From positions 17,400-81,399 of the forward strand of contig NZ_JADEWI010000028.1 of NCBI RefSeq assembly GCF_015207705.1: DNA of 64,000 nt. Reading direction: 5' to 3'. This stretch comes from Nostoc sp. LEGE 06077. GTDB lineage: Bacteria; Cyanobacteriota; Cyanobacteriia; Cyanobacteriales; Nostocaceae. Below the pieces are notes generated by a model. The model did not search any database. It saw nothing but the letters and a program-made list of their open reading frames with translations, and had not been told where the DNA came from. The first letter of the stretch is position 1. Each line of letters starts with the position of its first letter. The position numbers were made by a program, and so were the translations under genes. Positions 7,971 to 17,200 of this stretch are shown here, one piece after another.

Positions 7971-10900
7971 ATGACTGAAAATCTCACCCTTAATAATGAG
8001 CATTCATTACAAACTTTAGTTAGAGCAATTACTCTTTCTCAGGGTCAATTTTCACTGATTTTGTTGCGGTGTAATTATGCTGATTTGCGGCGACGTATTA
8101 GCCAAAGATTACACCAAATTTCTCCTATAAACATACACGAAATTACTATACCAGCATCAGTCAAAACGCTGTACACAAGCATAACTGAAGAACTAGGAAA
8201 TATACAGCCTCCCGCATTGATGGTATTTGGCTTAGAGAATGTTAAAGACATTGATACGATGCTGACTGCGGCTAATAGGGTGAGGGAAGAGTTTAGCAGC
8301 AACTTTCCTTTCCCGATATTGCTGTGGGTGAATGACTTAGTTTTGCAAAAGTTTATCAGACTAGCGACTGATTTAGAAAATTGGTCAACTATTATTGAGT
8401 TTGAAAACTCCACTCATGAGTTAATTGCATTTATTCAGCAACAAACTGAGGCAATATTCACTAGTAAAATAATTCTTAATTTGCAGACTTGTTGGGAGTT
8501 AGAAAAAGCAATTCAAGATTTGCAAAGTCGCGGCGAAGTTTTAACACCATCATTACAGGCTAATTTAGAATATGTGCGTGGATTGCACAATTATTTGGCT
8601 GACAAAATAGATGTGGCTGTTGAACATTATCAACAAAGTTTGAGTTTTTGGCGACAAAGTGAAGATTTAGAACGACAAGGTATATTATTAGCTCATATTG
8701 CTTTAGCTTATGAACGTCAAGCAGTAATTGATAAAACAGAAAATCAACGTTATTGGCAATTGGCTCAAGAATATTTGCAGCAAGCACTGGATATTTTAGA
8801 GCAAGGCGAATATTTAAATTTAGTAGCGCAGTATATTAATAAATTGGGTGAAATACTGCAAAATTTAAATGCTTGGGCTGAGTTAGAAAGTCTGGCGAAT
8901 CAATCATTATTGTTGCAGCAAGAATATGGCACACCGTTGCAATTGGCTCAAGCTTACGGCTTTTTAGCAGAGGTGGCTGTAGAGAATTCGCGGTGGAATG
9001 AAGCAAATCAATTTGCCCAACAGGCTTTGCACATTTTAGATAATACTCCTGATGTCCAGCTATATATATATAGTTGGTATCGGTTGATATTAGCTCAATC
9101 ACAACAGGGTTTGGGTGATATTACAGCCGCAATTCATAGTTTAGAAATGGCGCGAGAATCTGCCAATCATCAATATAATCCACAGTTATATATTTCTATT
9201 TTAGAGAAATTACGTTTACTTTATTTTGAACAAGGTGAATATCTCAAAGCTTTTAATTTTAAACAAGAACAATTACAAATAGAACAGCAATATGGATTTC
9301 GGGCTTTTGTTGGGGCTTCTTATTTAAATCCTCAGAGAAAGGTGATTAATCCTTACGTTGCACAAGTTATGGAAGACCCCTCTCCAAACCTCTCACACCA
9401 GTTGCTACAACGGGGGGAACCCCCGCAACGCACTGGTTCCCCTGCAAGGAGAGAGGCTTTAAATATTCCCCCTTCCCTCACAGGGAAGGGGGTTAGGGGG
9501 TTAGGTCAACTAGATAATACTGGGACAGTTGCTCAAGAAATTGCGGCTTCTGGGCGAGAAATAGATGTCAACAGATTGCGGGTGAGAATCAGCGAAAACC
9601 AGCATAAATTAACTATCATTCATGGTCAATCGGGTGTAGGTAAAAGTTCAATTTTACAAGCGGGTTTAATTCCGGCTTTGCAACAGCAACCCATAGGTGA
9701 ACGTGATGCTTTGCCAATTTTGATTAGAGTTTATACAGAGTGGGTGACTGTTTTAGGGCGGCGGTTGAGTGAGGAATTTGAGGCGGTTAGAGAAAAGAAA
9801 TTAACTGTGAATCTTGATTCAGTGACAGCGATTCAATCACAGTTGCAGAATAATGAAGACCGGAATTTATTAACAGTTTTAATTTTTGACCAGTTTGAAG
9901 AGTTTTTCTTTGTTTACCCAGATAAGGCGCAGCGGCTTGAGTTTTATGAGTTTTTGCGGGTTTGTTTGGATATACCTTTTGTTAAGATTGTGCTGTCTTT
10001 GCGGGAAGATTATTTACATTATTTATTAGAGTTAGAAAGACTGTTTAATTTAAGTGCAGTTAATAATAATATTTTAGATAAAGGTATTCGGTATTATTTG
10101 GGTAACTTTTCACCAGATGATACTAAAAAGGTTATTCAAAGTTTAACTGAGAATACCCAATTTTATTTAGAGCCTAGATTAGTTGAGCAATTAGTTAGTG
10201 ATTTAGCTGGGGAATTGGGAGAAGTGCGCCCAATTGAATTGCAAATTGTGGGGGCGCAATTGCAAACAGATTGCATTACAACGCTAGAACAGTATCAGCA
10301 GGTTGGCACGAAAGAGAAACTGGTTGAGCAGTTTTTAGAAGATGTGATTCAAGATTGTGGCGCAGGTAATGAACAAGTGGCGCGATTGGTTTTATATTTA
10401 TTAACAGATGAGAATGGAACGCGACCACTGAAAACTCGTGCGGAGTTAGCGGAAGATTTGGTGGCGGAAGCTGACAAGTTAAATTTGGTTTTAGATATTG
10501 TTGTGAAGTCGGGGTTAGTGTTGCTATTGCCAGGATCACCAGCAGACCGTTATCAGTTAGTGCATGATTATTTGGTGGCTTTTATTCGGCAGCAACAGGG
10601 AAATGAAATATTAGCAGAGTTGGCAAGAGAAAGAGAACAGCGTCAACTAACAGAAGAAGAATTAAAACGGGTTGAACAGAAAAATAAAATATTAGCTGAT
10701 GCTCAAACTGAAGCTGACCAGAAAATTAAGCAAGGACGTAATCGTTTGCTGCTGAGTTCTGGTTTATCTATATGTTTATTAGTAGTGACAAGTTGGTATG
10801 CTTTTAGTCTATTTCAACAAGCAAAATCAGCTAAGATAAAACAGCAAGAGTCAGAAATCAAATTCACCGTAGCTCAACAGGGTTTGCAAGAAGTTAATCA

Positions 10901-13844
10901 AGAAAAACAGCAGACAGAAACTAAACTGGCGAACAACCTCAAAAAAGCTCAGGCATTAGAAAATAAAAGCAAAGATTTAGAAAAGAACTTTCTAGTAGCG
11001 TTAAAAAATAAGCAATATGCGGAAGCTAAATTTAAGGTAGCACAGGCAGATACTAAAAAGGCAAGCCAAAATTTAGCTGATGCCAAAGTAGACTTAGATA
11101 AAGTCAACAAAGAAGCAGCAAATTTACAACAGAAGAACGCCGACGCAGAGGCAAGAATTAAAACAGTTACAGAAAAAGTAAAAACTGCTGAGGCGAACGT
11201 ACAACAGGCAAAGAAACAGCAAGACGATGCGGAAGCTAAAGCTAGACAGGCTAATGAGACTTTGAAGCAAGCAGAAACAAAACTGGCAAACGCAAAGAAA
11301 GAAACTGAAACAGCATTGGCAGCACAAGCAGAAGCAAAAAAAGGAACGGAACTAGAACGGGCGGGTTTGAATGCTTTAGAACAGTTTGGATTTGCACAGT
11401 TGGAAGCTTTGGTGGCGGTGATGCATTCTGCTAAAGAGTTGAAAGGATTAGTTAAAGATGGCCGCCCGTTGGAAAAATACCCGGCTATTAGCCCAATTTT
11501 TGCTTTGGATAGTATTTTAAATAAGATTACAGAACGAAATCAATTCAAAGGGCATCAGGGCGAAGTCTATAGTGTGAGTTTCAGCCCAGATGGCAAAACC
11601 ATCGCCACAGCTTCCTTAGACAAGACAGCGCGGTTGTGGAGTCTTGACGGAAAACTGCTCCAGGAGTTCAAAGGGCATCAGGGCCAAGTCTATAGTGTGA
11701 GTTTCAGCCCAGATGGTAAAATCGTCGCCACAGCTTCCTTAGACAAGACAGCGCGGTTGTGGAGTCTTGATGGGAAACTGCTCCAGGAATTCAAAGGGCA
11801 TCAGGGTGGAGTCGTAAGTGTGAGTTTCAGCCCAGATGGTAAAATCGTCGCCACAGCTTCCTTAGACAAGACAGCGCGGTTGTGGAATCTTGACGGAAAA
11901 CTGCTCCAGGAGTTCAAAGGGCATCAGGGTGGAGTCTATGATGTAAGTTTCAGCCCGGATGGCAAAACCATTGCCACCGCCTCCCAAGACAAAACAGCGC
12001 GGTTGTGGAGTCTTGATGGGAAACTGCTCCAGGAGTTCAAAGGGCATCAGGATGGAGTCTATGATGTAAGTTTCAGCCCAGATGGCAAAACCATCGCCAC
12101 AGCTTCCTTAGACAAGACAGCGCGGTTGTGGAGTCTTGATGGGAAACTGCTCCAGGAGTTCAAAGGGCATCAGGATGGAGTCGTAAGTGTAAGTTTCAGC
12201 CCAGATGGCAAAACCATCGCTACTGCATCGGGCGACACCACAGTGCGGTTGTGGAATCTCAATGGTGAATTTTTAGAAGTATTCCAAGGCTATCGTTTCA
12301 ATGTTTATAGTGTGAGTTTCAGCCCGGACGGCAAAACCATCGCCGCTGCATTGGGTGATTCCACAGTGCGGTTGTGGAATTTCGACGGAAAACTGCTCCA
12401 GGAATTCAAAGGGCATCAGGGCCAAGTCGTAAGTGTAAGTTTCAGCCCGGATGGCAAAACCATTGCCACCGCCTCCCAAGACAAAACAGCGCGGTTGTGG
12501 AGTCTTGATGGGAAACTGCTCCAGGAGTTCAAAGGGCATCAGGATGGAGTCTATGATATAAGTTTTAGCCCAGATGGCAAAACCATCGCCACAGCTTCCT
12601 TAGACAAGACAGCGCGGTTGTGGAATCTTGATGGAAAACTGCTCCAGGAGTTCAAAGGGCATCAGGATGGAGTCGTAAGTGTAAGTTTCAGCCCAGATGG
12701 CAAAACCATCGCTACTGCATCGGGCGACACCACAGTGCGGTTGTGGAATCTCAATGGTGAATTTTTAGAAGTATTCCAAGGCTATCGTTTCAATGTTTAT
12801 AGTGTGAGTTTCAGCCCGGACGGCAAAACCATCGCCGCTGCATTGGGTGATTCCACAGTGCGGTTGTGGAATTTCGACGGAAAACTGCTCCAGGAATTCA
12901 AAGGGCATCAGGGCCAAGTCGTAAGTGTAAGTTTCAGCCCGGATGGCAAAACCATTGCCACCGCCTCCCAAGACAAAACAGCGCGGTTGTGGAGTCTTGA
13001 TGGGAAACTGCTCCAGGAGTTCAAAGGGCATCAGGATGGAGTCTATGATATAAGTTTCAGCCCAGATGGTAAAATCGTCGCCACAGCTTCCTTAGACAAG
13101 ACAGCGCGGTTGTGGAGTCTTGATGGGAAACTGCTCCAGGAATTCAAAGGTCATCAGGGTGGAGTCGTAAGTGTGAGTTTCAGCCCAGATGGTAAAATCG
13201 TCGCCACAGCTTCCTTAGACAAGACAGCGCGGTTGTGGAATCTTGACGGAAAACTGCTCCAGGAGTTCAAAGGGCATCAGGATGGAGTCTATGATGTAAG
13301 TTTCAGCCCGGATGGCAAAACCATCGCCACCGCCTCCCAAGACAAAACAGCGCGGTTGTGGAGTCTTGATGGGAAACTGCTCCAGGAGTTCAAAGGGCAT
13401 CAGGGTTTGATCTATAGTGTGAGTTTCAGCCCGGATGGCAAAACCATCGCCACAGCTTCCTTAGACAAGACAGCGCGGTTGTGGAATCTTGACGGAAAAC
13501 TGCTCCAGGAGTTCAAAGGGCATCAGGTCAGTGCCAATAGTGTTAGTTTTAGCCCGGATGGCCAAACTATTGCTACTGCATCTTCTGAAGGCACAGCACG
13601 ATTGTGGAGTCTCAATGGGCAACTGCTCCAGGAATTTGAAGGGCATTTGGGTAGTGTATATGATGTGAGTTTCAGCCCGGATGGCCAAACCATTGCCACT
13701 GCCTCCTTAGACGAGACAGCGCGGTTGTGGCCTGTGCATAGTTTAGACCAATTGTTAGTGCGGGGTTGTGAGTGGTTGCAATATTATGTGAAAAATCCAA
13801 TCGCAACTGAAGAGGATAGAAGACTTTGCAACGATATTAAGTAA
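7971..13844 (+). CDS. Giant TPR - STAND NTPase - coiled coil - WD40 protein (1957 aa)
   Basis: Large signal-transducing NTPase. Order of parts: an N-terminal alpha/beta region (1-160) that looks like a P-loop-type fold without a Walker A; TPR-like helices (about 170-450); a low-complexity insert (about 469-513) encoded by dispersed repeats; a STAND NTPase with Walker A HGQSGVGKSS near 550 and Walker B VLIFDQFEEF near 637; one membrane helix (about 925-947); a Gln/Ala/Lys-rich coiled coil (about 950-1165); and 18 WD40 units of 41 residues. The tail RGCEWLQYYV..EEDRRLCN is usual for cyanobacterial WD40 proteins. STAND proteins with sensor repeats act in signalling, including antiphage defence. 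WD40 units are almost identical at DNA level, so recent expansion is clear. The true ligand is unknown. Confidence 0.85.
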   Translation: MTENLTLNNEHSLQTLVRAITLSQGQFSLILLRCNYADLRRRISQRLHQISPINIHEITIPASVKTLYTSITEELGNIQPPALMVFGLENVKDIDTMLTAANRVREEFSSNFPFPILLWVNDLVLQKFIRLATDLENWSTIIEFENSTHELIAFIQQQTEAIFTSKIILNLQTCWELEKAIQDLQSRGEVLTPSLQANLEYVRGLHNYLADKIDVAVEHYQQSLSFWRQSEDLERQGILLAHIALAYERQAVIDKTENQRYWQLAQEYLQQALDILEQGEYLNLVAQYINKLGEILQNLNAWAELESLANQSLLLQQEYGTPLQLAQAYGFLAEVAVENSRWNEANQFAQQALHILDNTPDVQLYIYSWYRLILAQSQQGLGDITAAIHSLEMARESANHQYNPQLYISILEKLRLLYFEQGEYLKAFNFKQEQLQIEQQYGFRAFVGASYLNPQRKVINPYVAQVMEDPSPNLSHQLLQRGEPPQRTGSPARREALNIPPSLTGKGVRGLGQLDNTGTVAQEIAASGREIDVNRLRVRISENQHKLTIIHGQSGVGKSSILQAGLIPALQQQPIGERDALPILIRVYTEWVTVLGRRLSEEFEAVREKKLTVNLDSVTAIQSQLQNNEDRNLLTVLIFDQFEEFFFVYPDKAQRLEFYEFLRVCLDIPFVKIVLSLREDYLHYLLELERLFNLSAVNNNILDKGIRYYLGNFSPDDTKKVIQSLTENTQFYLEPRLVEQLVSDLAGELGEVRPIELQIVGAQLQTDCITTLEQYQQVGTKEKLVEQFLEDVIQDCGAGNEQVARLVLYLLTDENGTRPLKTRAELAEDLVAEADKLNLVLDIVVKSGLVLLLPGSPADRYQLVHDYLVAFIRQQQGNEILAELAREREQRQLTEEELKRVEQKNKILADAQTEADQKIKQGRNRLLLSSGLSICLLVVTSWYAFSLFQQAKSAKIKQQESEIKFTVAQQGLQEVNQEKQQTETKLANNLKKAQALENKSKDLEKNFLVALKNKQYAEAKFKVAQADTKKASQNLADAKVDLDKVNKEAANLQQKNADAEARIKTVTEKVKTAEANVQQAKKQQDDAEAKARQANETLKQAETKLANAKKETETALAAQAEAKKGTELERAGLNALEQFGFAQLEALVAVMHSAKELKGLVKDGRPLEKYPAISPIFALDSILNKITERNQFKGHQGEVYSVSFSPDGKTIATASLDKTARLWSLDGKLLQEFKGHQGQVYSVSFSPDGKIVATASLDKTARLWSLDGKLLQEFKGHQGGVVSVSFSPDGKIVATASLDKTARLWNLDGKLLQEFKGHQGGVYDVSFSPDGKTIATASQDKTARLWSLDGKLLQEFKGHQDGVYDVSFSPDGKTIATASLDKTARLWSLDGKLLQEFKGHQDGVVSVSFSPDGKTIATASGDTTVRLWNLNGEFLEVFQGYRFNVYSVSFSPDGKTIAAALGDSTVRLWNFDGKLLQEFKGHQGQVVSVSFSPDGKTIATASQDKTARLWSLDGKLLQEFKGHQDGVYDISFSPDGKTIATASLDKTARLWNLDGKLLQEFKGHQDGVVSVSFSPDGKTIATASGDTTVRLWNLNGEFLEVFQGYRFNVYSVSFSPDGKTIAAALGDSTVRLWNFDGKLLQEFKGHQGQVVSVSFSPDGKTIATASQDKTARLWSLDGKLLQEFKGHQDGVYDISFSPDGKIVATASLDKTARLWSLDGKLLQEFKGHQGGVVSVSFSPDGKIVATASLDKTARLWNLDGKLLQEFKGHQDGVYDVSFSPDGKTIATASQDKTARLWSLDGKLLQEFKGHQGLIYSVSFSPDGKTIATASLDKTARLWNLDGKLLQEFKGHQVSANSVSFSPDGQTIATASSEGTARLWSLNGQLLQEFEGHLGSVYDVSFSPDGQTIATASLDETARLWPVHSLDQLLVRGCEWLQYYVKNPIATEEDRRLCNDIK
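9376..9507 (+). repeat. Nested dispersed repeats read in frame inside the STAND gene
   Basis: The segment starts with CCCCTCTCCAAACCTCT and ends near TTAGGGGGTTAGG. It matches the intergenic repeat at 44239-44277, but here a 45-bp piece (9394-9438) splits that repeat. The region 9398-9443 matches an intergenic palindromic repeat at 48691-48736 at 41 of 46 positions. A further hairpin (CCCCCTTCCCT / AGGGAAGGGGG) follows. The 45-bp insert is 15 codons long and keeps the frame open. Confidence 0.8.
11544..13757 (+). repeat. Eighteen tandem 123-bp WD40-coding units
   Basis: Eighteen units of 123 bp (41 codons) run head to tail, each encoding a blade with SFSPDGK, ATAS and ARLWSLDG or a close variant. 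Four units (blades 6-9) are copied as blades 10-13 at an offset of 492 bp, with long stretches identical in sequence. Blades 3-4 and 14-15 are likewise near copies, 1353 bp (11 units) apart. The last two units are the most diverged. Confidence 0.93.
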
Positions 13845-14277
13845 GTAGGTAGGTGTTAAAAATTGTCGTTATGACAAGGCAGGAGGAAAGAGGTTTTTAA
13901 GCCACTTTACTTTTTGTTATATAGTTCGGTTTATTTGCACCGTTCTACTTAAGGCGTAAGGGTGCAGGGTGAGTTTGTTGTTGATTAGAGCGATCGCTTA
14001 CCCATTTATAACAAACGTTTCCTTGTTCATAACGAATGAGGTAGTGTTAATAAGCAACGACGTAAGGTTTGTGATAAAACGTTAGGGGCGAACGTTGGTA
14101 TCGTAGGGGCGAACGGCCGTTCGCCCTTATATCATTCATAAAATAGGGGCGTTCCCCCAGGGTACGGCCGATCGCCCGGACAAATATATTTGTATCATTC
14201 ATAAAATAGAGGCGTTCCCGCAGGCTACGGCGGTTGGTATCGTTGGTATAGTAGGGGCGAACGGCCGTTCGCCCCTA
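13845..14277. repeat. REP-rich intergenic region between convergent genes
   Basis: This 433-bp gap carries a partial REP half near 14081-14094, a 28-bp palindrome at 14103-14130 (imperfect at its right end), two copies of an ATCATTCATAAAATAG-led unit near 14131 and 14195 followed by CGTTCCC(C/G)CAGG, and a perfect 28-bp palindrome at 14251-14278. No coding potential was seen. The two flanking genes converge here. Confidence 0.85.
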
Positions 14278-17200
14278 CTAAAACCGGGTTTCATACTCAA
14301 ATAACAGCAGATTCTCACTGCCTAAATCAGTTGCACCACGCACCAAGATTTCATCATTCAGCCGATACAGAACGTTATAACGAAAAGACGCATCACTACT
14401 AAATAAAGGTCTTGATAAAGAAACAGAAAAATCTCGATTAATGTTGAACACTCCCTCTGCTGACAAATCAAACACCGATGAGCGTCTTGATGTGGAGTCT
14501 GTAATGGGAGTGGGAAAGATGCGAAATTCACTAAAGCCAACAGCCTGACCGATCGCTGTAATAGTTCCTTGCAAACTGCCTAAAATAGTATTGCCAGCTA
14601 AATTGGTTAATCCTTGCGTTATATCTCCGGTTTGAGCAAAGTTATTTAAAATTGAACCACCCAGCAAAGCGACAATTTCTCCTTGACTGCGGCGAGGTTG
14701 ACTGGTGAGTTCTAAATTTTGATTTAATTCACTGGCTCGTCCTGTGGCTCTGGCTTGTACGCGCACAGTTCGTAAAGTGCCAAAATTGGTAGTAGAAATA
14801 TCGCTGATTTCTGACGACAAAGGTGATTCTAAAATGCGATTACTCGTGGCTGATGTCTCCGGGACGATCGCCAACAGTCGCACATCTAATGTAGGATCAA
14901 GTCCCTGACTAGGAATAAATGTGGCGGTTTGTTCATAGCCACGTTCTAAGGTGAACTCGGTGCTAAATAAGCTGACTCGTCCTCCGGTTAAACGAATCAC
15001 TCCTTCGGGGAGAGGTTTGGCTAAGGTTCCATTAATTGTCAAATCGCCTTTAGCGTTAAAGCTAAGTATAGGTTGACTAAAGGCCGCGCCTCCCGGTACA
15101 AAGCTGAATAAAGATTGACTCGTCACCTTCACATCGTTACCCAGAGTCAAGCGTAAATCAGCAAACTCTACAGGTAAATTAGGTCTAGTTACGGTGGTGT
15201 TATTTACAGCGTTAGTCGGTTCTGTTGTAGCGTTGGGGTTAGCTGCTGTTGTATTTACCGCACTGATGTTGATGTTATTACTATCTGTGGTTGCTGGTTT
15301 TGAATTAGCCGTGGCGGAATTTCCAATAATTACTTGTCCGTTACTCAGTTCAATTTCCCCGCCAATTTGTGGTTTGAGTGCTGTTCCGCGAATCACAGCA
15401 TTCCCACTCACACCACCTTCATACAGTCCTGGAACCTGAAAATCTAGTTGTTTTGCGATCGCTATTGTTAGAGGATTGGAGATAGCTTGTCCCGCCGCAA
15501 AAATCGGCAAGATTCCCGCCGCAGTGACTAACCCTTGATTATAGTTACCTTGAATCCCGGCTACATTAACTGTATTACCGTTAAATTCCGCTTTTCCCGT
15601 CACATTGGTTAGCGGTGCTGATAAAGCTTGAGCGCCAATAGTGGCATTATTAAATGTGGCAGTTCCATTGATAATTGGCTGGTTTAAAGTCCCGCCAACA
15701 TTGACAGCGACTTGTCCTTGTCCATCTAGCCAAGCAACTTGATTGTTAGTCAGCAGATTTAACAGTGTTAAACCTTCGTTACTCACATTAGCGTTAACGC
15801 TGATTTGATTACTCTCTGGTTGTCCGGCGACAAAGGGTAAAGGTGCAGGAACATTACCTGTAATTGTGATGGGTTGGGTTCCAGTTAACAGCAAAGCACT
15901 ATCAAAATTTACGCGCGCATTATTATAGGCAAATTTTACCTGTCCTGTCTGTACAGGCTGCTGGTTGAGAGTTGCATTCGCCAATGATACTTCACCATTT
16001 ACTCTAGGGTCTTGTAAACTACCTTGCAAATTAGCAACAGCATTCACTTCACCTGTAACATCTATCGGATATTGTTCGATGAAAGGCTGAAACAGAGATA
16101 AAGGTAAACTAGCTACATTCAACTGTCCCGAAAGTTGGTCAAAGCCTAACTGTCCGGTAAAGGCTACTAATCCTTGATTGATACCAATACTCAAAGGTGA
16201 CAAAGTAACGACACCATCAGCAAAATTCCCTTGAGCAATCACTTGATTAATAGCATATTGTCCCCATTGCCAATTAGCACCTTGAAGATTAAACCCTGCA
16301 TTCAACCCAGATTTTAACGAACCACTAGCGGTAATTGTGCCATTTAACGCACCTGTTAATTCTGCCAAACTAGGTAAAGGCGGCGTTTGTTTTTCCTCTT
16401 GCTGTTGTTGTGGCGTTACGACTGTGGCAATTTTCGAGAAATATTCTAACTGGGTTTGCAAGTCTGCATTGGGTAAGCTAAGAGGTCTAGTGTTGAGTGC
16501 TTCTGCGCCTGCGAGGGTTGGCGGTTCTGTTCCTGTACTCAAGTCTTGGAAATCGTAGATATTAAAGGCTTGTAAAATTTCTTGGATTCTAGTTTGAACT
16601 AAATTAGCTTGGACTTGAAATTGCGGATTATTCCCAGTTTGCACACTGCCACTTAAAGCAATGCTACTATCTCCAAGACGCAATAAACCGTTAGTTAAGT
16701 TAGCAGTACCGTTAGCATAATTGAAACTACCGCGAAATTCCGCGGCTGAAACTCTAGCAACTCGCGGTTGAGAAATGGCTACGTCTCCAGCCAAAGCATA
16801 ATTATTCAGATTGACAACTAAGTTTCCTGATAATTGTCCGCCCAAGGGTTTCAATCTATTATCAGGGATAAAACCGCCAACTAAAGCTATAGGAAACTGT
16901 TGAGCGTTGATAATTAAATTATCACCCTCAGTTCTACCTGTGCTAATTGCCTGACCGCGCTTGAGTAAAAATGAAGTTGGGCGATAATTTCCATCCAAGT
17001 TCAAGGCTATTCTATCTTGCACCCCAGCCAGTCGCAGACTTCCCCCTTGTCCGCCTTGAAAATTAACACTACCAGCTAAAACCGGGTCAAAGGCTAAGTT
17101 ACTCACATTGAAATTCCGCAGGCGAATATTACCTGTAGCTTGAGGAGTTTCTAGAGTACCTGTAACTTGCCCATTAAAATCGAGAAAGCCTGATAGGGCA

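Noticed and set aside
11862..13688. Several minus-strand frames over the WD40 region with repeated MPFELLEQ-like proteins
   Set aside because: They are the reverse reading of the 123-bp repeats, recur with the repeat period and have no start-site signals.
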